This document shows positions 1-8,445 of a stretch of 37,864 nt of DNA, in pieces. The stretch comes from Candidatus Lokiarchaeota archaeon (GTDB lineage: Archaea; Asgardarchaeota; Thorarchaeia; Thorarchaeales; Thorarchaeaceae): contig WJIL01000135.1 in the NCBI GenBank assembly GCA_014730275.1, positions 1 to 37,864 on the forward strand. The letters run 5' to 3'. The translations under genes and the position numbers were made by a program. Under the pieces are notes generated by a model. That model had not been told where the DNA came from. It made no database searches and was given only the letters and a program-made list of their open reading frames with translations. Numbering within the stretch: position 1 is the first letter of the stretch; every line of letters starts with the position of its first letter.

Positions 1-119
1 CCAACTAGTGGGAATACTTTCTCTCTCCTCCCCCCGTATTACTTGTTCTCCTGAATAGAAGAAAGATGACTTCAAAACCCAAATGACACCAAGACACTTA
101 CAACGTGGTTGAAGGAGCA

Positions 120-1217
120 ATGACACAATGGATTGCTCACGTTGACATGGACGCATTCTTTGCATCAGTAGAGCAGTTCAGAATCAATCCAGCCCTCGTA
201 GGCCAACCTGTATGTGTGGGACCGGATCCCACCAAAGGGCCATCTAGAGGAGTAGTGAGAACTGCGTCATACGAAGCTCGGGAATACGGTATCACATCAG
301 GAATGCCAGTCTCCAAGGCGCATTCCCTCTGTCCTGAAGCAATCTTCGTTAGTAGTTCCTTCCAGCATTACAAGGACGCCTCTGCTGATTTTATGACAGT
401 CTTGTATTCCTACGCAGACGAAGATTCTATCAGAAAAACAAGTATAGATGAGGCATACATAGACGTGTCACATTCGTGCAGTAATTCAACAGAAGGCCAC
501 GGTATCGCGCAATCCATTCAAGATGCAATCAAGCGTTCAACACGCTTACCGTGTTCAATTGGCATAGGACCTAACATGTCCGTAGCCAAGATCTCGACTG
601 ATATGAACAAGCCCATGGGCATTACACTAGCCCCTCGTGAACCAGATGAACTCAGAGATTTCTTGGCTCCGCTTGATGTGAGGGTTATCAATGGTATTGG
701 CTCTAAAACCGCAGAAAAGCTGTATAACCATGGTCTGCACAAGCTCAGTGATATTCAATCTCTCAGTATTCCTCAGCTTGTTCCGATAATGGGTAACTCT
801 GCACAGTGGCTCTACAATCGTGCCTGCGGAATTGATAATCGTACAATTCAACCACGAGGGCATCGTAGAAGCTCGTTCAGCAAAGAAACCACTTTTGCAG
901 AGAATATATCACCAGATGACATGGGAATGATACTGAAAACCATAAGTAATCTGTGTGACTCTCTTTACTCCAAATTGAGCAAGAGAGGACTGGGATATCA
1001 GACAGTTTCCATACGACTGAGATACGCTGATTTCACCACTATTTTGAGAAGCACAACTCTGCCAACTCCAACGGATTCTCATGCAAGCATGGAAAAGACA
1101 GCTATCAATCTGTATGAAGAGAACCGAGCTGAAAATCGCCCGATTCGTCTTCTTGGAGTCAAGCTATCGAGTCTCCAGGATATTGAATCTCAGATGAAAC
1201 TAACTCAGTTCATCTAG
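120..1217 (+). CDS. dinB: DNA polymerase IV, Y-family translesion polymerase
   Basis: Error-prone polymerase that copies past damaged template bases. The N-terminus carries the family palm motif AHVDMDAFFASVEQ, with metal ligand D9, and the catalytic SIDEAYIDVS at residues 108-117. The PCSIGIGPNMSVAKISTDMN stretch and the helix-hairpin-helix region (VINGIGSKTAEKL) follow in the usual order, then the little-finger domain. Length is 365 residues, normal for Dpo4/DinB. The extreme C-terminus QMKLTQFI fits a PIP box (Q-x-x-h-x-x-aromatic-h), so it probably binds the archaeal PCNA clamp. An upstream in-frame GTG at 105 would add five residues. I prefer ATG 120 because family members begin close to the WIAHVDMD motif, although the GGAG at 114-117 is unusually close to it. 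Confidence 0.96.
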   Translation: MTQWIAHVDMDAFFASVEQFRINPALVGQPVCVGPDPTKGPSRGVVRTASYEAREYGITSGMPVSKAHSLCPEAIFVSSSFQHYKDASADFMTVLYSYADEDSIRKTSIDEAYIDVSHSCSNSTEGHGIAQSIQDAIKRSTRLPCSIGIGPNMSVAKISTDMNKPMGITLAPREPDELRDFLAPLDVRVINGIGSKTAEKLYNHGLHKLSDIQSLSIPQLVPIMGNSAQWLYNRACGIDNRTIQPRGHRRSSFSKETTFAENISPDDMGMILKTISNLCDSLYSKLSKRGLGYQTVSIRLRYADFTTILRSTTLPTPTDSHASMEKTAINLYEENRAENRPIRLLGVKLSSLQDIESQMKLTQFI

Positions 1218-1313
1218 CCAATAGGTGAATCTAGGTACTCATCAGTCACGTAACAAGTAGTAGATGAAATTCTGGCTTTTGTATTGGGTTCTATAACGCA
1301 CCTGTATCAGTGA

Positions 1314-1321
1314 ATATTATA
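1314..1321 (+). promoter_or_regulatory. TATA box for sfsA, probable leaderless mRNA
   Basis: ATATTATA is centred about 27 bases before the ATG at 1345. No ribosome-binding site lies between them (the leader is an A-rich AATAAACAATAAC). Archaeal TATA boxes sit about 26 bases before the transcript start, so the mRNA probably begins at or next to the start codon. Confidence 0.5.
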
Positions 1322-1344
1322 GGTCGCCCAGAATAAACAATAAC

Positions 1345-2043
1345 ATGGAGCTGCAGAAAGGCGAAATTGTTGAAGCCAGATTTCTTTCAAGGCCAAACCG
1401 ATTTCTGGGTGTGGTTGCTTTGGAAGGGGAGGAGTTCCAAGCCTTTATCCCTAATCCAGGCCGTATGGAGGAGTTGATGATTAGAGGGAAAACCGTATAT
1501 CTTCGCCATCTGCCTAGCCCCAAAAGAAAAACCGACTATGATCTTATTGCTGTCAAACATAGGGGTATACTTGTATCAATAGATTCACGTTTGCCAAACC
1601 GATTTGTGGGTCAGCTCTTGGAAAAAAAGGAACTACCCTCATTCTCTGAATATTGTGAGGTTAAGGCAGAACCTTCAATGTTTGGAGGGCGTTTCGATTT
1701 CAAGCTTTATAGCGGTTCAGTTGATTCAATCATAGAGGTGAAATCGTGTACACTAGTGAACTCAGGGGTGGCCAGTTTTCCGGATGCCCCAACAAAACGG
1801 GGAGTTCGACATATGATGCATCTGGCGGAGGTACTTCAGGAAGGAATAGCCGATAGAGCATGTGTGATCTTTGTTGTTCAGCGTCCAGACGCTACAATCT
1901 TCACCCCGAACGATAGAACAGATCCTGAATTTGGAAAAGCTCTTAGAGAAGCACATGAAGAGGGGGTAGAAATCATGGTTCTCCTGACCAAGCTTGAAAA
2001 CTGGAAACTTCGGTTACTGAAAGAGTTGGAATACGAGCTATAA
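1345..2043 (+). CDS. sfsA: SfsA family DNA/RNA nuclease
   Basis: Member of the SfsA (sugar fermentation stimulation) family, a nucleic-acid-binding OB-like N-terminus followed by a PD-(D/E)xK nuclease fold. Visible family signatures are IPNPGRMEELM near residues 35-45, FDFKL with D118, IIEVKSCTL with E131 and K133 (the D...ExK catalytic set), and FPDAPTKRGVRHMMHL. Length of 232 residues is typical. The cellular role in archaea is not established; in bacteria it has been linked to maltose regulation and nuclease activity. It stands alone between dinB and the ABC transporter, with its own TATA box. Confidence 0.95.
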   Translation: MELQKGEIVEARFLSRPNRFLGVVALEGEEFQAFIPNPGRMEELMIRGKTVYLRHLPSPKRKTDYDLIAVKHRGILVSIDSRLPNRFVGQLLEKKELPSFSEYCEVKAEPSMFGGRFDFKLYSGSVDSIIEVKSCTLVNSGVASFPDAPTKRGVRHMMHLAEVLQEGIADRACVIFVVQRPDATIFTPNDRTDPEFGKALREAHEEGVEIMVLLTKLENWKLRLLKELEYEL

Positions 2044-2153
2044 TGCAAATAGAGAATATCAATGAGAATTGTCCGCAAAGCTGATAACGGGGTACTAGTA
2101 ACCGGTGTCTACGATATTGGTAGACGGTTCTTCATTACGGAGAGAAGACAAGC

Positions 2154-3071
2154 ATGCAAATTGAGAGCATCGTGGAGAGAATGAGTGGGGAAGAGCTATT
2201 CAGTCTTGCGAGAGAATTCAATATACCCATTACAGAAAGAACGGTTCGCCGCCAGTTGCTTATTGAAAAGCTAATGGATAATTTAGAAGAGTGGCATAAG
2301 AAGGATCTAGCGTCACCTCATGATATTGGGGATTCATCAATCAAACTAAGAGATATCAAGAAGAATTATGCTACAACCGTTGCTGTGGATGGCCTTGATC
2401 TAGATGTGCGTCCTGGGGAAATCGTAGGCCTAGTAGGTCCTAACGGTGCAGGTAAAACCACAACCCTACGTATTCTCACAGGAATCATCAAAGCAACAGC
2501 TGGTGAAGTAGAGATCGCAGGTTACGATATTGAAAAAGACCCCCTTAAGGCAAAAAGAAGAATCGGTTATATACCTGAAAAACCAACATGTTACCCAAGT
2601 TTGAGGGTCAAGGAGTATTTCCAGTTCATTGCAAAGCTGTATGATGTTTCGAAAGTTGAACGGATACTGAGAACTAGAAAATATGTTGATCTTTTTCACC
2701 TAGACAAATACCTAGACTCGTATATTGGAACACTATCAAAGGGTAACCTTCAGCGAGTTCTTGTTGTCGGGATTTTCATTAGACCCCCTCCATTTATTCT
2801 TGCCCTTGATGAGCCAATCTACGGACTCGATCCGCTTGGAGCTTGGAATTTCAAAAAGCAGTTGAGAGAATTGCGAGATGAGGGTTCTGCGATACTCGTT
2901 TCTACTCATATTCTTGAGGTAGCCGAGGCATTGTGTGACAGGTTTGTGATATTGAACCATGGAAAGGCTGTGGGCAGGGGAACATTAACTGAATTGAGAA
3001 ATCGATGCCCGGAGTGTCAAAGCCTTGAAGAAATCTTTCTGCAACTAACTGGTGGTATTCCGGCAAAGTAG
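2154..3071 (+). CDS. ABC transporter ATP-binding protein with N-terminal helical extension
   Basis: ATPase subunit of an ABC-2 type transporter. Walker A is GPNGAGKTT (95-103), the ABC signature is LSKGNLQRV (194-202), Walker B is FILALDEP (214-221), and the switch histidine is H252 in STHILE. The ABC domain begins only near residue 62. Before it lies a charged helical extension, whose core GEELFSLAREFNIPI followed by LLIEKLMDNL resembles the helix-turn-helix spacing of a SAP domain (weak inference). The start has GGAGAG about ten bases upstream. The partner permease follows after nine bases, so the two form an operon. The substrate is unknown. Confidence 0.93.
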   Translation: MQIESIVERMSGEELFSLAREFNIPITERTVRRQLLIEKLMDNLEEWHKKDLASPHDIGDSSIKLRDIKKNYATTVAVDGLDLDVRPGEIVGLVGPNGAGKTTTLRILTGIIKATAGEVEIAGYDIEKDPLKAKRRIGYIPEKPTCYPSLRVKEYFQFIAKLYDVSKVERILRTRKYVDLFHLDKYLDSYIGTLSKGNLQRVLVVGIFIRPPPFILALDEPIYGLDPLGAWNFKKQLRELRDEGSAILVSTHILEVAEALCDRFVILNHGKAVGRGTLTELRNRCPECQSLEEIFLQLTGGIPAK

Positions 3072-3080
3072 GTTTTTGAG

Positions 3081-4643
3081 ATGACTATCACCCTTCTTCA
3101 ACTTGTTTCGAACGAGATCCGCATGTCATTCAATCAGGTGCGGAGAACTGCATCGGAGAAATCTATGCTTGTTTTCTATTTGATAGTGATATCAGCAGGA
3201 ATTTTCATCTCGTATGTGATCTCTCTGCTTGTAGCTTTTTCTCCATTGGTAACAGATATTGAAAGTGCTTTGGTGGAACTTCTCGATAGGGATGTTCTTT
3301 TTACAGCGGCATCATTGCTTCCTATTGCCTCTCTGTTATCGGGATACTTTGGCGAAGAAAGCTCTTCCTACATACAGGCTACGGACGAGCAAGTACTTAT
3401 GCCAGCGCCGGTAAAGACCTATCAGATTTTTGTAAGCAATTACGTGCGTCAGCTCCTGAGGAAAGCAGCATACGTAACAATAGTTGTTCTAGTGTTGTTT
3501 CCTGTAATTCAACAAAATATAGGCATACTACCTGCTCTAGGGATGCTTCTCGCTTCTTCCATTCTCTATTTAGACAGCAACTACTTCATTCACAGTATAG
3601 CCGCTGAAATCTCCTCTGATTCTAATAGAATCAAGAGAGTTGGTGGTGCATTAGTACTTGCTGCGATTATTCTGATTCCCACTATACCGCAAATCACTTC
3701 GAATCCGAATTCGGTACTAGTGCTACACTCCAATGCATATGTTGGAATTATAACAGAAACAACTGGAATTCTTTCTGTAGGATATTTTGCTCCTATAGTT
3801 TTTGCTTCGCTTTTCATGTTCTACATGATTTGGGGCCTAACTGCTACAATTTTCAATGAAACTCCGCGGGGTGACGCATGGGGAGGAGGAGTAGGACAGG
3901 CAACGGGATTCAGCGAAGTTGTCAAGGGTGAGGCTAATTTTGTGAAGTCAAAGCTAGATGATCCAATTGCTTGGATAATGAAGAAGGACTTCTGGAGCAC
4001 GATTCGACTTCCTCTGCAGTTCTGGAAATACATCTACGCGGTTGTTGGCGGGAGTTTTGTAGTATACCTATTTCTAATGACTCCATCTTGGCTACAGCCG
4101 ATTCAGATTCCCCAGCAGTTCCAATCTACAGCGGTACCCGCCTTTATGCTCATACTGGTGCTTCTGGTTCAGGTGTCTTGTGTATCCTCTTTGATGAGTT
4201 TCATGGATGAAAAAGATCGAGTTTACCTACTGAAAAGCAGCCCACTTCGGACGATCGATATTGTTCTTTCGAAGTATATTCGAAGTGCCTTGGAAGCATG
4301 CATCGGATTGTTGCCACAATTGGGATTCCTTGTGTATATTTTCAGAGTTGAAGGTTCAGCCTTTCTTACCAGTCTTGCATTTCCGTTGGTCCTGATTTTC
4401 TCGGCTGCCGGAGTTATGATGGGTTCATACGTCCCCGTCTTTACAAACAATCCTTCCAAACCACCGATACCCCTTGCTCTTGCGTTTCCGGTTGTAGATC
4501 TTGTTCTAGGAGGACTGATAATGACATTGGTATTACAGAGTGCAGAGGCTTGGACAATCCAGATTATCTTGCCTATACTCACTGTTTTGGTTGTGGGCTT
4601 CTTTCTACGCCTATCAGTACAAGCGCTAGACAACTATAAGTGA
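3081..4643 (+). CDS. ABC transporter permease, polytopic membrane protein
   Basis: A 520-residue hydrophobic protein with roughly ten to twelve predicted membrane helices (for example around residues 27-53, 186-205, 228-250, 350-375 and 468-513). It lies directly downstream of the ABC ATPase, which makes it the membrane half of the same transporter. A soluble stretch at about 255-310 (GDAWGGGVGQATGFSEVVKG and onward) separates two helical bundles, so it may be a fused double permease unit. No substrate-binding protein is nearby, which fits an exporter or a lipid/antibiotic-type transporter rather than an importer. I recognise no specific substrate family. Confidence 0.85.
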   Translation: MTITLLQLVSNEIRMSFNQVRRTASEKSMLVFYLIVISAGIFISYVISLLVAFSPLVTDIESALVELLDRDVLFTAASLLPIASLLSGYFGEESSSYIQATDEQVLMPAPVKTYQIFVSNYVRQLLRKAAYVTIVVLVLFPVIQQNIGILPALGMLLASSILYLDSNYFIHSIAAEISSDSNRIKRVGGALVLAAIILIPTIPQITSNPNSVLVLHSNAYVGIITETTGILSVGYFAPIVFASLFMFYMIWGLTATIFNETPRGDAWGGGVGQATGFSEVVKGEANFVKSKLDDPIAWIMKKDFWSTIRLPLQFWKYIYAVVGGSFVVYLFLMTPSWLQPIQIPQQFQSTAVPAFMLILVLLVQVSCVSSLMSFMDEKDRVYLLKSSPLRTIDIVLSKYIRSALEACIGLLPQLGFLVYIFRVEGSAFLTSLAFPLVLIFSAAGVMMGSYVPVFTNNPSKPPIPLALAFPVVDLVLGGLIMTLVLQSAEAWTIQIILPILTVLVVGFFLRLSVQALDNYK

Positions 4644-4664
4644 AATGAGAATCAGCCTCTCATT
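4644..4664 (+). terminator. Hairpin just after the permease stop
   Basis: Arms AATGAGA (4644-4650) and TCTCATT (4658-4664) enclose a seven-base loop immediately after the TGA. No strong T run follows, so termination here is only suggested. Confidence 0.3.
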
Positions 4665-4834
4665 GTGATTTGTTCGAACGGACAAGTATTAAGTAGAATA
4701 CGACAATCTGTGTAGGCAAGAAAGGGGACACCTAGCTGAATGATTCGCCATATCAGAACGCACTATAGCACATCAGGTAGAGCATTTGTCCGTCTCCTGA
4801 AATGATAATCAATGCTACATGAGAGGACATAGAA

Positions 4835-6607
4835 GTGGCAGAAGGACAGGAGCGCGAATACAATGGAGTCCTTTCTGGCAAGAATGTAGAAGCAATCGTC
4901 AAGATGGCAAACGATGGGATAGTAGCCATCGAAGACGGAATCATTGCTTATTCAAATCCTGCTTTTTGTGAAATGCTGGATGTAACGACGAAAGAGGTCA
5001 TTGGAAGACCCTTTGAAGATTATCTCGATCCAACAGCCAAACACATGTATACAGAAAATATTGAGGCCTTCGATTTTGGAGAATCCGGACGTCCGAGTTT
5101 CAGGGTAAGACTCCTTGATTCGAAGCGACATGTTGTAAACGCAGAAATGAGCACTTCTGATTTCATCTTCAACGGAAAACCAGCGATTCTAGCCATAGTC
5201 CGTGATATATCAGAACAGGTTGCCCTAGAAGCATCCTTAGAAGCTTCAGAAGCCCGTTATCGAACCCTTTACGATTCTTCACCGATAGCATATTTCACCC
5301 TGAGCAGGCGTGGAATCATCCAAGATGTAAATACCGCCGCCGAGACCCTTCTCGGATACGACACCTCAGATATGCTCCGTCGGAATATTTCATCACTTAC
5401 AACTGGAAAAGAACGTGGGCGGCGTTCTGCGGACCAAATCGTTTCCGAAGTATTGCAAGGTAAGACCGTACGAGACGTAGAAATGAGGATGCTACATTCT
5501 GATGGCAGTACCATCTGGGTAAGCATCACCGCAAGCCCACTCAGTGTTCCTGATGAACCGCCACGAATAGGATTCATGGCTCTGGACATAAATAGACGGA
5601 AGATGGCGGAGCTCAAGGAAAAAGAAGAAAGAGAACGAGCTAATCTGTATCTGGATGTAATTACGCACGATCTCTCGAATGTCAATCAGACACTTCTATT
5701 CACAATCGGACTTATTGATCAGAGCTTGGACGTTCCACCCGAAATTCAGCAACTGATACGCGAGTCCAACTGGAATATTGATAGAGCAACTCGTATGGTC
5801 ACCAACTTGAGAATCATCTGGGAGCTGGAAAAACACCCGCCAGAAAAGGAAAGGAAAGATCCAGTCGAATGCATCAATCATGCTATCCAATCTGTACGAG
5901 ATACGTTTAGGTGGAAGCAGATAGATGTGGATTGCGAAATGGAAAAGGGAGAATTCGAGATTGCTGGAAACAGATTTCTGCGCCATGTGTTTCTTAACGT
6001 GTTGACAAATTCCGTGCTTTTCACGGAAGGCGATAATGTTGAAATTGAGATAGTAGCTTCCAGCCAGAGTGACATGGTTAGAATAGAATGCATGGACTAT
6101 GGAAAGGGCATACCCGACTCCCTGAAAGAAAGCATCTTCAATCGTAATAGCTCAGAACAGCAAATGGTTGGTCGCGGCCTCGGCCTCACCCTTGCTAGAA
6201 TGGTCATTAATGACCTTGGCGGGCGGATATGGGCGGAAGACAGAGTTGATGGCGACCACACGAAAGGTGCATCAATCGTCATTACATTGCCGCAATGGGT
6301 TGAAGAGGCCGAACTCCCCTGCGGACGCAGCAAATGTGTTATCTTTTATGAATCCGATCATTGTCTTTTCTGCGAACCCACCAAAGAGACACTTTTTGGG
6401 CTCATACGGGAGCTGGGCATTACAGAGCGATTTGTTGAAGTCATCAATGTAGACGATCCTTCAGTTGTGATTGATGAGGATGAACTTCCAATGTTGCCAA
6501 TGATTCGTATCTGTGAAGATGAGCTAACAGGCTTTGTAGGGGAGGACAGAATACGCATGAGCCTCATGCGTCTCCTTATGAAAGAATGTTATCCAGGAGC
6601 AGCTTAG
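4835..6607 (+). CDS. PAS-PAS sensor histidine kinase with C-terminal thioredoxin-like domain
   Basis: Soluble sensor kinase of 590 residues without membrane helices. PAS 1 spans about residues 15-132 and PAS 2 about 137-262. The phospho-acceptor is H278 in YLDVITHDLSNVNQT, a dimerisation-box variant common in archaeal kinases. The ATPase domain follows: N box LNVLTNS (N388, N392), G1 DYGKG (421-425), and G2 GRGLGL (446-451). After residue 497 a separate domain begins with CVIFYESDHCLFC, contains a CLFC pair (C510, C513), and has a later MLPMIRI resembling the thioredoxin cis-proline segment (P555). That arrangement reads as a thioredoxin/glutaredoxin-like fold fused to the kinase. GTG start; GAGAGG lies about ten bases upstream. 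No response regulator is adjacent, so the partner is elsewhere. Confidence 0.9.
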   Translation: MAEGQEREYNGVLSGKNVEAIVKMANDGIVAIEDGIIAYSNPAFCEMLDVTTKEVIGRPFEDYLDPTAKHMYTENIEAFDFGESGRPSFRVRLLDSKRHVVNAEMSTSDFIFNGKPAILAIVRDISEQVALEASLEASEARYRTLYDSSPIAYFTLSRRGIIQDVNTAAETLLGYDTSDMLRRNISSLTTGKERGRRSADQIVSEVLQGKTVRDVEMRMLHSDGSTIWVSITASPLSVPDEPPRIGFMALDINRRKMAELKEKEERERANLYLDVITHDLSNVNQTLLFTIGLIDQSLDVPPEIQQLIRESNWNIDRATRMVTNLRIIWELEKHPPEKERKDPVECINHAIQSVRDTFRWKQIDVDCEMEKGEFEIAGNRFLRHVFLNVLTNSVLFTEGDNVEIEIVASSQSDMVRIECMDYGKGIPDSLKESIFNRNSSEQQMVGRGLGLTLARMVINDLGGRIWAEDRVDGDHTKGASIVITLPQWVEEAELPCGRSKCVIFYESDHCLFCEPTKETLFGLIRELGITERFVEVINVDDPSVVIDEDELPMLPMIRICEDELTGFVGEDRIRMSLMRLLMKECYPGAA

Positions 6608-6683
6608 TGACTTTATACTTCCGGAAAAGAAGAAGAGTTATCGCCTTCTGATTCCTAGTAGTTCCAGTTTAGGAGATATCCTC

Positions 6684-7631
6684 ATGTCATCTTTTGGAAT
6701 TCAAATCGAGCCACAATTTGGGTACGAATTTAGTGAAATCAGAAGAATAGCCAATGTGGCATTGGAGAATGAGTTTGACACAGTCTGGTTTTCAGATCAT
6801 TTCATACTCAACCAAGATGCTACAGACAGGATCCTATTAGATCCATGGCTAGTCATGTCTGCCCTGAGCAGAGAGAACAGCGATATTAGGCTTGGTTCAC
6901 TGGTTTTCTGCAACAGCTACAGAAACCCTGCTCTTCATGCTAAGATGGGGGCAAGCTTAGACAATCTTTCGGGAGGGCGTCTGGAGTTTGGAATTGGGGC
7001 GGGGTGGAAGGAACTAGACTACGAAGCCTATGGAATCGAATACCCGGATGATTTGACGAGAATAGAGCAACTCGGTGAAGGAATTCAAATAATCAAGGGC
7101 GCATGGACCGAAGAAAAATTCTCCTTTGATGGAAAGTATTACTCTGTGAAGAATCTGATTTCCGAACCTAAACCTGTACAGCAACCCCATCCTACAATCT
7201 GGGTAGGCAGCATGACAGGGGGCGACCGCATAGTTGAAGTTGCAGCTCGATATGGAAACGGACTTAACTTAGCATGGTCGTTTACTCCCGATGAATGTCA
7301 AGAGATTTTTGGAAAGATGACATCTATGGCCAAGACACATGAGAGGAAAGATGAGCTGAGTAAATCGGTAGGCCTATGGACTCGTTGGTTCAAGAGCAAG
7401 CAAGAAATGGAGAAGAAGATAGAAGAAGTAGCCAAAGAGCGAAATATGGAAGTTGCCGACTATCGCGAAAGGGTCAGCTCGGCGCTTTGGGGTGATACAG
7501 AAATTATTATTCAACGTGTCAGAGAGTACCAGGAAATAGGGGTAACCCATTTTATCTTCATGTTTCCGTACAGCGAGGAAGAGTCCCAAATCCAAGCATT
7601 TGGTGAATATGTTCTACCAGCTGTCAAGTGA
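6684..7631 (+). CDS. LLM-class F420-dependent oxidoreductase
   Basis: A 315-residue luciferase-like monooxygenase-family flavin or F420 enzyme with a TIM-barrel fold. The N-terminus GIQIEPQFGYEFSEIRRIA, the FDTVWFSDHF motif, SGGRLEFGIGAGWKELDYEAYGI, and PHPTIWVGSMTGGDRIVEVAARYGNG (all in family order) identify it. The GAGWKE..YEAYG block is typical of F420-using members, but cofactor choice cannot be proven from sequence. GGAGAT at 6672-6677 precedes the ATG with good spacing. The gene follows the kinase by 76 bases and could be cotranscribed. The substrate is unknown. Confidence 0.92.
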   Translation: MSSFGIQIEPQFGYEFSEIRRIANVALENEFDTVWFSDHFILNQDATDRILLDPWLVMSALSRENSDIRLGSLVFCNSYRNPALHAKMGASLDNLSGGRLEFGIGAGWKELDYEAYGIEYPDDLTRIEQLGEGIQIIKGAWTEEKFSFDGKYYSVKNLISEPKPVQQPHPTIWVGSMTGGDRIVEVAARYGNGLNLAWSFTPDECQEIFGKMTSMAKTHERKDELSKSVGLWTRWFKSKQEMEKKIEEVAKERNMEVADYRERVSSALWGDTEIIIQRVREYQEIGVTHFIFMFPYSEEESQIQAFGEYVLPAVK

Positions 7632-7806
7632 AATTTGGTGTGGAAGACATCCTGGAGATATAAGGTCCCTTACAGAGACTTTAATATGAGGGTTTTTCAC
7701 CAGAAACCAAAGCACTCGTAGAATGAAGCAATGCTTCAACCTCACACTATCAGTCAGACAATTGGACGATTGTCTCAGCTTTCAGATTCATTCAGGTGCA
7801 AATAAG

Positions 7807-8382
7807 ATGACACAGGAACACCAGCACAGCGAGGAAGAATCAGTTGTTACCCCACCCCCTGAAGAAAAAGAGAAGCTAGTGGCCATATTTCGGCCAAGCC
7901 GTGCTGGAAGACTCATTCATTACGCAGTTGGTTTTATAGCACTGATTTCAGGTACCCTGTTCAATATCATGAGCGCGGGCAGTATCATACCCTACAGCAC
8001 TATTTCCTGGAATATGGGGGTTGGCTCAATTGTCTTTGGCATTGTGGTCGTCCTTGGGGTCGAAGCCGCAAGGAGATACACGCTGTACATCGTCACGACT
8101 TGGAACCTGCGCATACGAACGGGCATCATTAGTAAAGAAACTAGAAGGATATTCTACGACGATATCAGCAAGGTAGAAATTGCTAGTGAACCTCAGGAAA
8201 TTGCAGTTGGGATTGGGGACGTTGTCATCTACAGGGAAGATGATGGTGATGAACCTGTTCTTGTCATGAAGGATATCAATAATCCCAGAGGTATACGGGA
8301 GCTCATTAACAGATTTGTCGAAACCACAGAAGAGCCAACTAGCTGGTCACATGTAGAGAAGACGGTAGTCGCTCCCTGGTAG
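7807..8382 (+). CDS. Membrane protein with bacterial-type PH domain
   Basis: A 191-residue protein. An acidic, proline-rich N-terminus is followed by two membrane helices (about 36-57 and 68-88). A PH-like domain of the YdbS/bPH2 type follows at about 90-172, shown by YTLYIVTTWNLRIRTGIISK and the RIFYDDISKVEI strand pattern that marks the family. The start at 7807 is chosen because AGGTG (7794-7798) sits eight bases upstream; an in-frame ATG at 7723 would add 28 unconvincing residues and lacks a ribosome site. It precedes a leucine-rich repeat gene in the same direction. Function is unknown; such domains usually mediate protein or membrane contacts. Confidence 0.8.
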   Translation: MTQEHQHSEEESVVTPPPEEKEKLVAIFRPSRAGRLIHYAVGFIALISGTLFNIMSAGSIIPYSTISWNMGVGSIVFGIVVVLGVEAARRYTLYIVTTWNLRIRTGIISKETRRIFYDDISKVEIASEPQEIAVGIGDVVIYREDDGDEPVLVMKDINNPRGIRELINRFVETTEEPTSWSHVEKTVVAPW

Positions 8383-8445
8383 TAGCTTCAAAGGAAAGTA
8401 AGACACATTAGTCACCTTTGTTTGACTAGTTAAGAGGGGCTCCAG

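Noticed and set aside
2062-2184. A 40-residue plus-strand frame (MRIVRKADNGVLVTGVYDIG...)
   Set aside because: Overlaps the ABC ATPase start in another frame and has no ribosome site; may be chance.
4223-4633. Minus-strand frame of 136 codons
   Set aside because: Opposite the last helices of the ABC permease; no coherent domain.
4776-4784. GGTAGAGCA, resembling a tRNA D-arm
   Set aside because: No acceptor, anticodon or T-arm pairing could be found around it.
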